Source: Deltaproteobacteria bacterium (GTDB taxonomy: Bacteria > Desulfobacterota > Syntrophia > Syntrophales > UBA5619). From it: a stretch of 22,649 nucleotides of DNA. Position 1 is the stretch's first letter, and every line of letters starts with the position of its first letter. The translations under genes were made by a program, and so were the position numbers. Of this stretch, positions 1 to 6,921 are shown piece by piece. The notes below the pieces were generated by a model that was given only the letters and a program-made list of their open reading frames with translations, made no database searches and was not told where the DNA came from. Location: NCBI GenBank assembly GCA_026388345.1, contig JAPLJY010000053.1, forward strand, positions 1-22,649. The letters are read 5' to 3'.

Positions 1-1745
1 GTGAAGTTCACGGGCAGTTGCGTCGAGTTTGTATAGAACGGTTCGGCTTTTCTCGCCTTGCAATTTTCCTCATTGGCGCAGCAAATATCGGGATATTTCT
101 CCTTGTCGATCTTTGCAAGACGATAAGAGGTCCCCTCGGCCGGCGTCGATTCCAGATTGTAGTTGTTTCCCGTCTCCTTTTGAAACAGAACCAGGTGGTT
201 CCGCATGAAATCCAGGGCCTTTTTTGCAAACCTTTGCCCTTCCGGGGTCGTGATGTCCTGACTGAGGAGGTTGATGCAGGCCTCATTCATCCCCACGAGG
301 CCTATGGTGGAAAAGTGGTTTTTCCAGTATTCACCGAACCGCTCCTTGACATTCCGGAGGTAGTGTTTCGTATAGGGATAGAGGTTCCCGTCGGTGAATT
401 TCTCCAGCACCTTTCTCTTGACCTCAAGGCTCTCTTTGGCCGTGACCATCAATTTTTCAAGACGCTCCATGAAGGCCTCTTCCGCATCCGCCAGATAACC
501 GATTCTGGGCATATTGATGGTGATCACCCCGATGGAGCCCGTCAGCGGATTCGAACCGAACAGTCCCCCTCCCCTTTTCTGCAGTTCCCGATTGTCGATC
601 CGCAGCCGGCAGCACATGCTTCTGGCATCCTCCGGATTCATATCCGAATTGATGAAATTGGAAAAATAGGGCACGCCGTATTTCGCCGTCATTTCCCAGA
701 GACCTTCGAATTTCGGGTCATCCCATTGGAAATTCTTCGTGATGCTGTAGGTGGGGATGGGGAAGGTAAAAACACGCCCTTTGGCATCGCCGTCCGCCAT
801 TACCTCGAGAAATGCCTTGTTGAACAGGTTCATCTCCTCCTGAAAATCAGCATAGGTCTCCTGCTGCGGCTCGCCGCCAACAATGACATTCTTGTCGGCA
901 TAATAGCGTGGCACTGTGATGTCGAGCGTCACGTTGGTAAAAGGCGTTTGAAAACCTACCCGTGTGGGGACATTGATGTTGAAGATGAACTCCTGAAGTG
1001 CCTGCCGGATCTCCTGGTATTTCAGTTTATCGTAGCGGATAAACGGGGCAAGCAACGTATCGAAGTTAGAGAAAGCCTGTGCCCCGGCAGCCTCTCCCTG
1101 AAGGGTGTAGAAGAAATTGACCACCTGTCCCAGCGCGCTGCGGAGATGTTTGGCCGGCTTGCTCTCGACCTTGCCGGATACACCGCGGAAACCCTCCATC
1201 AGAAGATCGAAGAGATCCCACCCCACGCAGTAGACCGAAAGCAGGCTGAGGTCATGGATATGAAAATCCCCCTCCGTATGCGCCCGGCGGATCTCCGGAG
1301 AATAGATCTCGTTGAGCCAATAGACCTTGCTGACCTCTGAGGAGATGTAATTGTTCAACCCCTGCAGGGAGTAATCCATGTTGCTGTTTTCGTGAATCTT
1401 CCAATCCATCTTTTTGAGATACTGATCGACCAGATCCACCTCCATCTTGTTGGTGATTTCCCGGAGACGGGCGTGCTGTTCGCGATAGATGATGTAGGCC
1501 TTCGCCGTCTTTCGATATGGGGAAGAGAGGAGAACCTCCTCGACGATGTCCTGAATTTCCTCGACGGTGGTGATCCGGTTGTCAAAGATCTTGTCGGCCA
1601 GATTCAGAACACGGATGGTCAGTGTTTTGGCGACCGAATGGTCAAATTCGCCGCTTGCCGTACCGGCCTTGGCGATGGCCATTGTGATCTTCTCCGCATT
1701 GAATTTAAGGAGACGACCGTCCCTCTTCTTGATCTTTGCGTGCAT
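1..1745 (-). CDS. nrdD: Anaerobic ribonucleoside-triphosphate reductase, 3' end outside window
   Basis: Class III ribonucleotide reductase, which makes dNTPs from NTPs under anaerobiosis using a glycyl radical installed by the NrdG activase. The frame is open for 581 codons and runs off the left edge, so the C-terminal glycyl-radical loop is not visible. An N-terminal ATP-cone (about residues 3-95, beginning MHAKIKKRDGR) gives allosteric control of activity. The catalytic barrel follows, with HIHDLS, YCVGWDL, the paired cysteines of SMCCRLRID (C378, C379) and GSIGVITINMPRIGY, all typical of NrdD. The start ATG at 1745 has a well-placed AGGAG (1752-1756). The gene stands alone in the visible part. 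The promoter and NrdR-like boxes upstream are listed separately. The identity is secure. Whether nrdG follows cannot be seen. Confidence 0.95.
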   Translation of the reverse strand, partial: MHAKIKKRDGRLLKFNAEKITMAIAKAGTASGEFDHSVAKTLTIRVLNLADKIFDNRITTVEEIQDIVEEVLLSSPYRKTAKAYIIYREQHARLREITNKMEVDLVDQYLKKMDWKIHENSNMDYSLQGLNNYISSEVSKVYWLNEIYSPEIRRAHTEGDFHIHDLSLLSVYCVGWDLFDLLMEGFRGVSGKVESKPAKHLRSALGQVVNFFYTLQGEAAGAQAFSNFDTLLAPFIRYDKLKYQEIRQALQEFIFNINVPTRVGFQTPFTNVTLDITVPRYYADKNVIVGGEPQQETYADFQEEMNLFNKAFLEVMADGDAKGRVFTFPIPTYSITKNFQWDDPKFEGLWEMTAKYGVPYFSNFINSDMNPEDARSMCCRLRIDNRELQKRGGGLFGSNPLTGSIGVITINMPRIGYLADAEEAFMERLEKLMVTAKESLEVKRKVLEKFTDGNLYPYTKHYLRNVKERFGEYWKNHFSTIGLVGMNEACINLLSQDITTPEGQRFAKKALDFMRNHLVLFQKETGNNYNLESTPAEGTSYRLAKIDKEKYPDICCANEENCKARKAEPFYTNSTQLPVNF

Positions 1746-1796
1746 GGGTTTCTCCTGTTCCCAAGATGATTTATGATGTCCCTGATCGAATGATAA

Positions 1797-1850
1797 ACGC
1801 AATATGTTGGGGTTTGAATACGATCATACTACCATATGTTGACATGTCAA
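1797..1850 (-). promoter_or_regulatory. nrdD promoter overlapped by two NrdR-box-like sites
   Basis: On the minus strand there is a consensus -35 TTGACA (1845-1850), a 16 bp spacer and a -10 TATGAT (1823-1828), placing the start of transcription near 1816 with a leader of about 70 nt. Two near-identical cores, CAACATATGG (1832-1841) and CAACATATTG (1800-1809), match the NrdR box core CWATATATWG with two and one mismatch. Their starts are 32 bp apart, the three-turn spacing known for paired NrdR boxes. One lies between -35 and -10, the other just past the start site, as expected for ATP/dATP-sensing repression by NrdR. The assignment to NrdR is inferred from pattern and gene context. Confidence 0.75.
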
Positions 1851-1852
1851 GG

Positions 1853-1883
1853 GTAAATTTGAAAAAATGTAAATTTGAAAAAA
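1853..1883. repeat. Two tandem 15-bp AT-rich direct repeats
   Basis: GTAAATTTGAAAAAA occurs at 1853-1867 and again at 1869-1883, identical, with a period of 16 bp. The pair lies directly upstream of the nrdD -35 box on the minus strand and upstream of the plus-strand methyltransferase promoter. It could act as an UP-like element or a regulator site; the sequence alone does not say which. Confidence 0.6.
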
Positions 1884-1918
1884 CGATAAATATTTTCCAC
1901 TCTACCGGGTCGCAGTGC

Positions 1919-1947
1919 TTGCCTTTCGGACATAAGAATCGTATATT
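1919..1947 (+). promoter_or_regulatory. Candidate promoter for the 1996 methyltransferase gene
   Basis: TTGCCT (1919-1924), a 17 bp spacer and TATATT (1942-1947) form a plausible sigma-70 type promoter with a start near 1954, leaving a leader of about 40 nt before the ATG. It is divergent from the nrdD promoter. It rests on consensus match only. Confidence 0.45.
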
Positions 1948-1995
1948 CCCGAACAAATTGTGGAAATTTTTCTTTCGGGAGGAAGGTGAAGCGCT

Positions 1996-2664
1996 ATGGA
2001 TGTCGATGAACTCAAGCGGATACGTTTCAAGGGATTTATGGCCGATGAGGAAACCGCCCGTCTGTATGAACTGGCCCGGGACGCCGCCCATCGTGGCCCC
2101 TGCATGGAGATTGGTAGTTATTGCGGCCGTTCGGCCGCCTATCTGGGACTCGGATGCCGGGAAGCGGGGGGGATTCTTTTTTCAATCGATCATCACGAGG
2201 GGTCGGAAGAGCAGCAACCGGGTCAGGAATATTTCGATCCCGAGCTCCTAGACCCGGTGACGGGGCGGGTTGACACCTTCCCCGCGTTCAGGAATGCGAT
2301 CCGGGAGCTCCGTCTCGAGGATACGGTCGTTCCGATCATCTCCCGTTCCGCGGTGGTAGCCCGCTTCTGGACCACACCGCTCAGTCTGATTTTCATCGAC
2401 GGCGGCCACACCTTCGAGGCGGCTTTCACCGATTACAACGCCTGGGTTTCCCATCTCCTCCCGGAAGGATACCTGGTCATCCATGATATCTTTTCCGACC
2501 CGGCAAAGGGAGGCCAGGCACCCCGCTGCATCTACCGCATGGCCCTCGACTCCGGCCTCTTCGAGGAGTTACCCATGACCCATACACTGGGCGTTCTGCG
2601 GAGGGCACCGGCAGGCCTTCTCACCGGCCGCTCAAGGGATCAATGGGCCAGTATCCGCGATTGA
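1996..2664 (+). CDS. Class I SAM-dependent methyltransferase (Methyltransf_24 type)
   Basis: A 222-residue cytosolic methyltransferase. The SAM-binding glycine loop is MEIGSYCGRSA (residues 37-47), followed by the acidic strand FSIDHHEG (62-69), the post-motif IFIDGGHTF (132-140) and YLVIHDIF (159-166). This order fits the Methyltransf_24 family, whose members often modify sugars or natural products. The start ATG follows a strong GGGAGGAAGG ribosome site. The substrate is unknown. Its 3' end overlaps the convergent radical SAM gene by 33 bp, and it is the only plus-strand gene on this side of the glycosyltransferase cluster, so a joint role in surface-glycan or metabolite methylation is possible but inferred. 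Confidence 0.8.
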   Translation: MDVDELKRIRFKGFMADEETARLYELARDAAHRGPCMEIGSYCGRSAAYLGLGCREAGGILFSIDHHEGSEEQQPGQEYFDPELLDPVTGRVDTFPAFRNAIRELRLEDTVVPIISRSAVVARFWTTPLSLIFIDGGHTFEAAFTDYNAWVSHLLPEGYLVIHDIFSDPAKGGQAPRCIYRMALDSGLFEELPMTHTLGVLRRAPAGLLTGRSRDQWASIRD

Positions 2665-4272
2665 TTCCGGTTCCGCATACAGCCGGTCGACGCGGTTGTT
2701 GTGAGTCCAATACCAGCGGCATTCCCCGCCGGAAATCACGGCACGGATGTAACCTTTCTGAACGAATCCCCGGATCGTCCCGCGGATGAGCCCCCCATCG
2801 ACACCGGTCGCTTCCGCGATGCACCGGCAAAGCTCCTCCTGGAGACAGTCCGTACTTCCGTCAAAATCCGCTGCCGAAATTTTTCCCCATTTTTCGATCA
2901 GGTCTTCCGAGAGCAGGCGATAGACCAGCTTCATCCGGAAATGACCTTCGACCTGCATGTCGATCCCCGGGGTGTTTGTTTTGTCATGATATCCTCGAAC
3001 CATCTCCTCCCAGGCCTTTGTGATCATGCATTCGAAATCCGCCACGAAACGGTTCATCTCCTCCGGAGAAAGGGCGGCGGTCCGGACAATGGCGCTGTTG
3101 GCGTCATACCGGGTCCAGTCATTGGTCAGGATTTCCAGATCGTACTTCTCAACCTCCTCGCGAACCGTCGTCCCGGGAAAGGGGGCCAGGAAATGATATC
3201 CATAGAGCGAACCGAGACTTGCAGCAAACTCCCCCGTTTCCCGGAGGGTCTCCGCTGTTTCGCCGGGCAGGCCGACGATGAAGGAGGTGTGGGCAATGAT
3301 TCCCGCCTCCCGGCAGAGGGAAACCGCATGCCGGACCTGATCCCGTGTGATCCCCTTGCGGATCAACTTCAGCATCTCCGGATTTCCGGTTTCCACCCCG
3401 AAACTTACGCTGTCGCAGCCCGCCTCGCGCATCAGCTTCAGGGTTTCCAGGTCCACGGTATTCACGCGGGCAAAGGCGCTCCAGCAAACCCGGAGACCGC
3501 GATTAAGGATCTCGTCGCAGACCTCCTTCACCTTCCCACTGCTTGAGACGAACAGATCGTCCGCCACGTTGATCCGATCGATTCCGTAGGAGAGGATCTC
3601 CTCGATCTCGTCCACGACCAGAGAGGCCCTTCTCAGCCGGACGCGGTTCCCGACCATGCGGCGTCCCTGGCAGAAGATGCAGGAATAGGGGCAGCCGCGG
3701 GAGGTGATGATGCTGATCGAATAACCGAGGGCCTGATAGCGGGACAGCGGCAGAAGATGACGCGCGGGAAGGGGCAGGGTATCGAGGTCTTCGATGAATG
3801 GGCGGGGACCGGTATCGATGATCCGGCCGTCGTTGCGGAAGATCAGTCCCGGGATCTTTTCCCATTTTTCGGGATTGAATCCCCCTGCCATCAGTTCGGC
3901 GATGGTCCCCTCCCCTTCTCCGGCCACGATCAAGTCTATTTCCGGATAGTCTTTCAGCGTCCGTTCGGCGGCAAAGGAGACATGGGGTCCCCCCATCAGC
4001 GTGATCAGCGAGGGCCGATGCCGTTTGGCCTCGCAGACGATCTCCGCGGCACCCGGGAAATTGAGCGTTACAGAGGTCGCACCGAGGACATCAGGCCGGA
4101 AGTCATCGAGCTGCGCCTGGATTTTTTCCGGTGTGTATCGGCTTACAATATAATCGAAGATCCGGACCTCTGCGCCGGCCGACTCGAAGGCGGCGGCGAC
4201 ATAGGTTACGCCGAGCGGCGGTGCGGGCGCTTCCTCCAAGGGGTAAGGCGGTGCGACTATGGCAACTCTCAT
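2632..4272 (-). CDS. B12-binding domain radical SAM protein
   Basis: A 546-residue protein. The N-terminal Rossmann-like domain (about residues 1-150: PLGVTYVAAAFE, MGGPHVSF, VAGEGEG) is the cobalamin-binding-type fold of this class, although the classical DxHxxG B12 motif is not evident. The radical SAM core follows, with C194-x3-C198-x2-C201 (GCPYSCIFCQ) for the [4Fe-4S] cluster. Downstream segments such as CDSVSFGVETGN and IAHTSFIVGLPGE are typical of the BchE/P-methylase/hopanoid-methylase superfamily. A C-terminal tail of about 100 residues, rich in charged helices, may be a winged-helix-like add-on. The ATG at 4272 is chosen over an upstream open frame because the homologous N-terminus (MRVAIVAPPYP) begins there with GGAGAAAA upstream. 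It is the last gene of the minus-strand cluster, separated from it by hairpin repeats. It probably methylates or rearranges a lipid or sugar; the substrate is unknown. Confidence 0.88.
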   Translation of the reverse strand: MRVAIVAPPYPLEEAPAPPLGVTYVAAAFESAGAEVRIFDYIVSRYTPEKIQAQLDDFRPDVLGATSVTLNFPGAAEIVCEAKRHRPSLITLMGGPHVSFAAERTLKDYPEIDLIVAGEGEGTIAELMAGGFNPEKWEKIPGLIFRNDGRIIDTGPRPFIEDLDTLPLPARHLLPLSRYQALGYSISIITSRGCPYSCIFCQGRRMVGNRVRLRRASLVVDEIEEILSYGIDRINVADDLFVSSSGKVKEVCDEILNRGLRVCWSAFARVNTVDLETLKLMREAGCDSVSFGVETGNPEMLKLIRKGITRDQVRHAVSLCREAGIIAHTSFIVGLPGETAETLRETGEFAASLGSLYGYHFLAPFPGTTVREEVEKYDLEILTNDWTRYDANSAIVRTAALSPEEMNRFVADFECMITKAWEEMVRGYHDKTNTPGIDMQVEGHFRMKLVYRLLSEDLIEKWGKISAADFDGSTDCLQEELCRCIAEATGVDGGLIRGTIRGFVQKGYIRAVISGGECRWYWTHNNRVDRLYAEPESIADTGPLIP

Positions 4273-4292
4273 CGGCAATTTTCTCCAGTGTT

Positions 4293-4325
4293 GAAGATCT
4301 CCGCAGCAAGCCGCGGAGTATCTTC
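4293..4325. repeat. Intergenic hairpin repeat, GCAAG type
   Basis: GAAGATCTCCGC pairs with GCGGAGTATCTTC around the loop AGCAAGCC, a 12-bp stem with one bulged base. It shares the CCGC..GCAAG..CGG core with the hairpin at 4365-4388 and resembles the one at 21010-21036, so they look like diverged members of a dispersed intergenic repeat. Confidence 0.55.
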
Positions 4326-4364
4326 GATCCTTAAGAGGAACAAACCATTTTGTTTTTGCTCGCT

Positions 4365-4388
4365 TACCCCGGGGCAAGCCTCGGGGTA
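4365..4388. repeat. Intergenic hairpin repeat, GCAAG type
   Basis: TACCCCGGGG (4365-4374) pairs with CCTCGGGGTA (4379-4388) with one mismatch around the loop CAAG. It is the second of three consecutive foldbacks in the 164-bp gap between the acyltransferase and radical SAM genes. Confidence 0.55.
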
Positions 4389-4392
4389 TAGG

Positions 4393-4435
4393 GGGAATAG
4401 GGGGACACGATGCGGCATCGTGTCCCCCTATTCCC
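4393..4435. repeat. Perfect 20-bp inverted repeat, REP/MITE-like
   Basis: The arms at 4393-4412 and 4416-4435 are exact reverse complements over 20 bp with a CGG loop; the core is GGGGGACACGATG. From memory, GGGGACAC-type palindromes recur in deltaproteobacterial genomes and have been linked to REP-associated tyrosine transposases; that link is recalled, not tested here. It lies just 3' of the acyltransferase stop codon. It has no U-tract, so it is more likely a mobile-type repeat or mRNA-stability hairpin than a true terminator. Confidence 0.8.
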
Positions 4436-4436
4436 A

Positions 4437-5165
4437 TCAATCCCCCTTTCTGGGAAGGATGAGCGAGCGGATCCACCCCAGCCAGGTGTTGTCTTTCATG
4501 AAATGACGATCGATCTCCTCGAACTGCGCGGCCAGCGCCCCGGGATCCGCCAGCCAGTCGGCGCGCGTCTTCACCGGCTTGCCCGGATCGAGATATTTTA
4601 AGACTATGGCCGGATTTCCGGCGGCCACTGCATTGGCGGGGATATCCCGGACCACCACGGAGCCGGCACCGATGATGCTGTTCTCGCCGATCCGGACCCC
4701 CTTGCAGACGATGGCGCTGTCCCCGATCCAGACGTTGTTTCCGATACAAACGGGAACGGTCTGGCCGATTGGCAGGCTCCGGTCGTAGACCCCGTGCCAG
4801 TCCGAATCAGTCACGAAGGCCCCGTGGGCCAGCATGCAGCTCTCGCCGATCACGATCTCCGTGGCGGCGCTGATCCGCACACCGGGGCAGATGAGGCAAT
4901 ATTTTCCGATTTCGATTCTTCCCGCCGCCCCCAGTTCCGACCAGACGGTCAGCCGGATCTTCCGGTCGTGGGTGGCAATCACCGTGGCGTAGTCCCCCAG
5001 AAGCACCGGACCGCCGAAGATTTCGACATGCCATGGCTTCATAAAGGTGCACCCCCGGCCGAAACTTTCGAATTGGGGACCCAGAAAGCGGTTTGCGTAC
5101 CAACGCTGGAAGTGCTGATCAAGGCGTTTGAGGATCTGGGGACGATGATCTTTTCGCACCGGCAT
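4437..5165 (-). CDS. Hexapeptide-repeat O-acyltransferase (left-handed beta-helix)
   Basis: A 242-residue transferase of the WcaF/CatB/LacA-like acetyltransferase group. The middle of the protein carries isoleucine-patch hexapeptide turns (IEIGKYCLICPGVRI, EIVIGESCMLAHGAF, CIGNNVWIGDSAIV, RIGENSIIGAGSVV). The segment TDSDWHGVYDR supplies the likely catalytic histidine (H124). A C-terminal helix follows the coil. It most likely acetylates a sugar hydroxyl using acetyl-CoA. The ATG at 5165 is preferred over the TTG one codon earlier because it overlaps the stop of the preceding gene as TGATG, which implies translational coupling. It sits after the toroid gene in the glycan cluster. Acceptor and donor are not determinable from sequence. 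Confidence 0.85.
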   Translation of the reverse strand: MPVRKDHRPQILKRLDQHFQRWYANRFLGPQFESFGRGCTFMKPWHVEIFGGPVLLGDYATVIATHDRKIRLTVWSELGAAGRIEIGKYCLICPGVRISAATEIVIGESCMLAHGAFVTDSDWHGVYDRSLPIGQTVPVCIGNNVWIGDSAIVCKGVRIGENSIIGAGSVVVRDIPANAVAAGNPAIVLKYLDPGKPVKTRADWLADPGALAAQFEEIDRHFMKDNTWLGWIRSLILPRKGD

Positions 5166-6214
5166 CAACCTCGACTGACAATGAATCCCTTTTCCTCCCA
5201 GAAACTGTGATGGAAGAGCCGGGCGGCGGGGGTCATCTCTTTGAGGGCGTCATGGGCCATTAGCACGGCGGCCGCCGTCCAGGATGTCTTCTCCTCCGGC
5301 CAGATCACACCATCGGGAAAGGTCATACCCATCCAGTAGGATCCGTCATCGTACTTCTTGTCACAGAGCCAGTTCAGGACTATGGCCGCCCGCTCAGATT
5401 CCCCGATCGCTGCGAGCGTCAGCACCAGCTCGGATCCCTCCGCGGTTGTGACCCAGGGGCGATCGCAGACACAGCGAACCCCCCATTTGGGGACGACAAA
5501 CTTCTCCCAGGAACGATCGATGCGTTTGCGGGCATCGGCGCCGGTCACGGCGCCGCAGAGAACGGGATAGTACCAGTCCATCGAAAAACGGGTCTTCATC
5601 ATGTTGAACAGACTGGGCCGGTAACGAATCGCTTCCCCCAGCTTCAGGAGAGCCGATTCCCAATCTGAACGTCTTTTCCCCAGCACGGACGCCACCATGA
5701 GGGCACATTTGAGGCTCATGTAAACCGAGCTTGAACCGGTCAAGAGCGCCATCGGATCGACAATCCCTTCGCTGTTCTTGGCCCAGTGGATTTCCCCTGT
5801 CTGGGCCTGGAGTCCGACGGCATAGTCGATCCCCGCCTCAAGTGTCGGCCAGAGCCGAAGAAGAAAAGAAATCTCCCGAGTGATCAGGTAATGGTGGTAG
5901 ACGCCGACGGCGACATAGGAGGCAAGATTGCTGTCCCGTGTCCGGTCTTCCGGAACTCCGTCCCGTGTCGCCGACCACCAGCTCCCGTCGGGCAACTGCG
6001 TCTCCGCAAGCCACCGATAGGCCATTTCCGCCTCCCGGATGCGGCCGGCAATGGAAAGCCCCATCGCGCTTTCCACATGATCCCAGGGATCGGTCTTTCC
6101 ACCCGCGGACCAGGGGATCTCGCCGTTCGGTTTCTGGAGGGCGGCGATAAAATCCGCAATGGCGTCCATATCGACTTGAGATTTCGCAAGGCCTCGGGAA
6201 AGGGGAAGTTCCAT
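5165..6214 (-). CDS. Alpha/alpha-toroid protein (prenyltransferase/squalene-oxidase-like or six-hairpin glycosidase-like)
   Basis: A 349-residue soluble protein without a signal peptide. It has repeated helical-hairpin motifs with aromatic-glycine turns: FIAALQKPNGEIPW, WLAETQLPDGSWW, YAVGLQAQTGEIHW and WLCDKKYDDGSYWMG. These match the alpha/alpha toroid fold shared by terpene cyclase-like, prenyltransferase and six-hairpin glycosidase proteins. Databases often name such proteins prenyltransferase, but no isoprenoid substrate is implied. The ATG at 6214 overlaps the stop of the preceding methyltransferase gene (TGATG) and has AAGGAT upstream; an open frame further upstream is only overlap with that gene. 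Position between a methyltransferase and an acyltransferase suggests carbohydrate binding or processing. The fold call is firmer than the function. Confidence 0.72.
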   Translation of the reverse strand: MELPLSRGLAKSQVDMDAIADFIAALQKPNGEIPWSAGGKTDPWDHVESAMGLSIAGRIREAEMAYRWLAETQLPDGSWWSATRDGVPEDRTRDSNLASYVAVGVYHHYLITREISFLLRLWPTLEAGIDYAVGLQAQTGEIHWAKNSEGIVDPMALLTGSSSVYMSLKCALMVASVLGKRRSDWESALLKLGEAIRYRPSLFNMMKTRFSMDWYYPVLCGAVTGADARKRIDRSWEKFVVPKWGVRCVCDRPWVTTAEGSELVLTLAAIGESERAAIVLNWLCDKKYDDGSYWMGMTFPDGVIWPEEKTSWTAAAVLMAHDALKEMTPAARLFHHSFWEEKGFIVSRG

Positions 6215-6921
6215 CAGCGGTATCCTTTTTTCAGATAGAAGATAATGCTCTTGCCGATCAGCGGGTTCAGAATTCGATCCATCATGGCCGTCAACGGGGG
6301 ATGATGCATGATATCCCACTCCAGAAATTTCCGGTACGCCCGGACCAGCCAAAAGGTCTCATTCTTGTGGCCGACGAGACACTTGAGCCACCAATAGGGC
6401 GCGTGGAGGCCGTGCCGGTAGCGGATCCGCCGGCACCGCACACCCGCCGCTTCCAGCAGCGCCATCAGTTCCGTTTTCCGGTAGATCCGGATGTGACCGC
6501 CCGGCTCCTGGTGATAGGCCCGGGAAATCGCCCAGCAGATCCTCTCCGGCCCATAGCGGGGCACCGTAACGACAAGATCTCCCCCCGTTTTGAGGACGCG
6601 TACCAACTCCCGGACGGCGGCCCGGTTGTCCTCGATGTGCTCCAGAACTTCCGAACAGACCACGATGTCGAAACTCCCGTCAGCGAAGGGCAGCTTCGTA
6701 ACATCGGCCTGGGACACCACCCATCGTCCCGATGTTTCCCCGGCCATGAGGTTGAGAAACCCCCGCGCCTTGCAGAGGTCATCCCATTTCAGATCCACCC
6801 CGGCGACGTCGACGCCCGACGTCCGAAACGGCTCGCACAGATGCCTTCCGCCCCCGCATCCGGCGTCGAGGACCCGCATCCCGGCCTTGAGCGGAAGCTG
6901 GCTAAAGTCGACCGTGAGCAT
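6214..6921 (-). CDS. Class I SAM-dependent methyltransferase (Methyltransf_11 type)
   Basis: A 235-residue methyltransferase. SAM-binding motif I is RVLDAGCGGGRHL (residues 16-28), the acidic residue after strand 2 is in GVDLKWDD (41-48), motif II is QADVTKLPFADGSFD (71-85) and the post-motif is CSEVLEHIED (89-98). The C-terminal third is basic and aromatic (for example HAPYWWLKC), as in lipid- or glycan-associated methyltransferases. The ATG at 6921 lies inside the 3' end of the glycosyltransferase gene (20 bp overlap) behind a GGGAGG site, so it is chosen over a longer frame starting at 6963. The acceptor is unknown; the setting suggests a sugar or lipid-linked intermediate. Confidence 0.85.
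   Translation of the reverse strand: MLTVDFSQLPLKAGMRVLDAGCGGGRHLCEPFRTSGVDVAGVDLKWDDLCKARGFLNLMAGETSGRWVVSQADVTKLPFADGSFDIVVCSEVLEHIEDNRAAVRELVRVLKTGGDLVVTVPRYGPERICWAISRAYHQEPGGHIRIYRKTELMALLEAAGVRCRRIRYRHGLHAPYWWLKCLVGHKNETFWLVRAYRKFLEWDIMHHPPLTAMMDRILNPLIGKSIIFYLKKGYR

Noticed and set aside
18..1340. A 440-codon plus-strand open frame opposite nrdD
   Set aside because: The minus strand encodes unmistakable NrdD over the same bases.
4365..4435. Intrinsic terminator of the acyltransferase gene
   Set aside because: The hairpins are strong but no U-run follows on either strand, and the radical SAM gene continues on the same strand; treated as repeats.
4273..4749. Longer N-terminus of the radical SAM protein reaching into the acyltransferase gene
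   Set aside because: The added residues come from hairpin repeats and another gene's antisense frame; the family N-terminus begins at 4272 with its own ribosome site.
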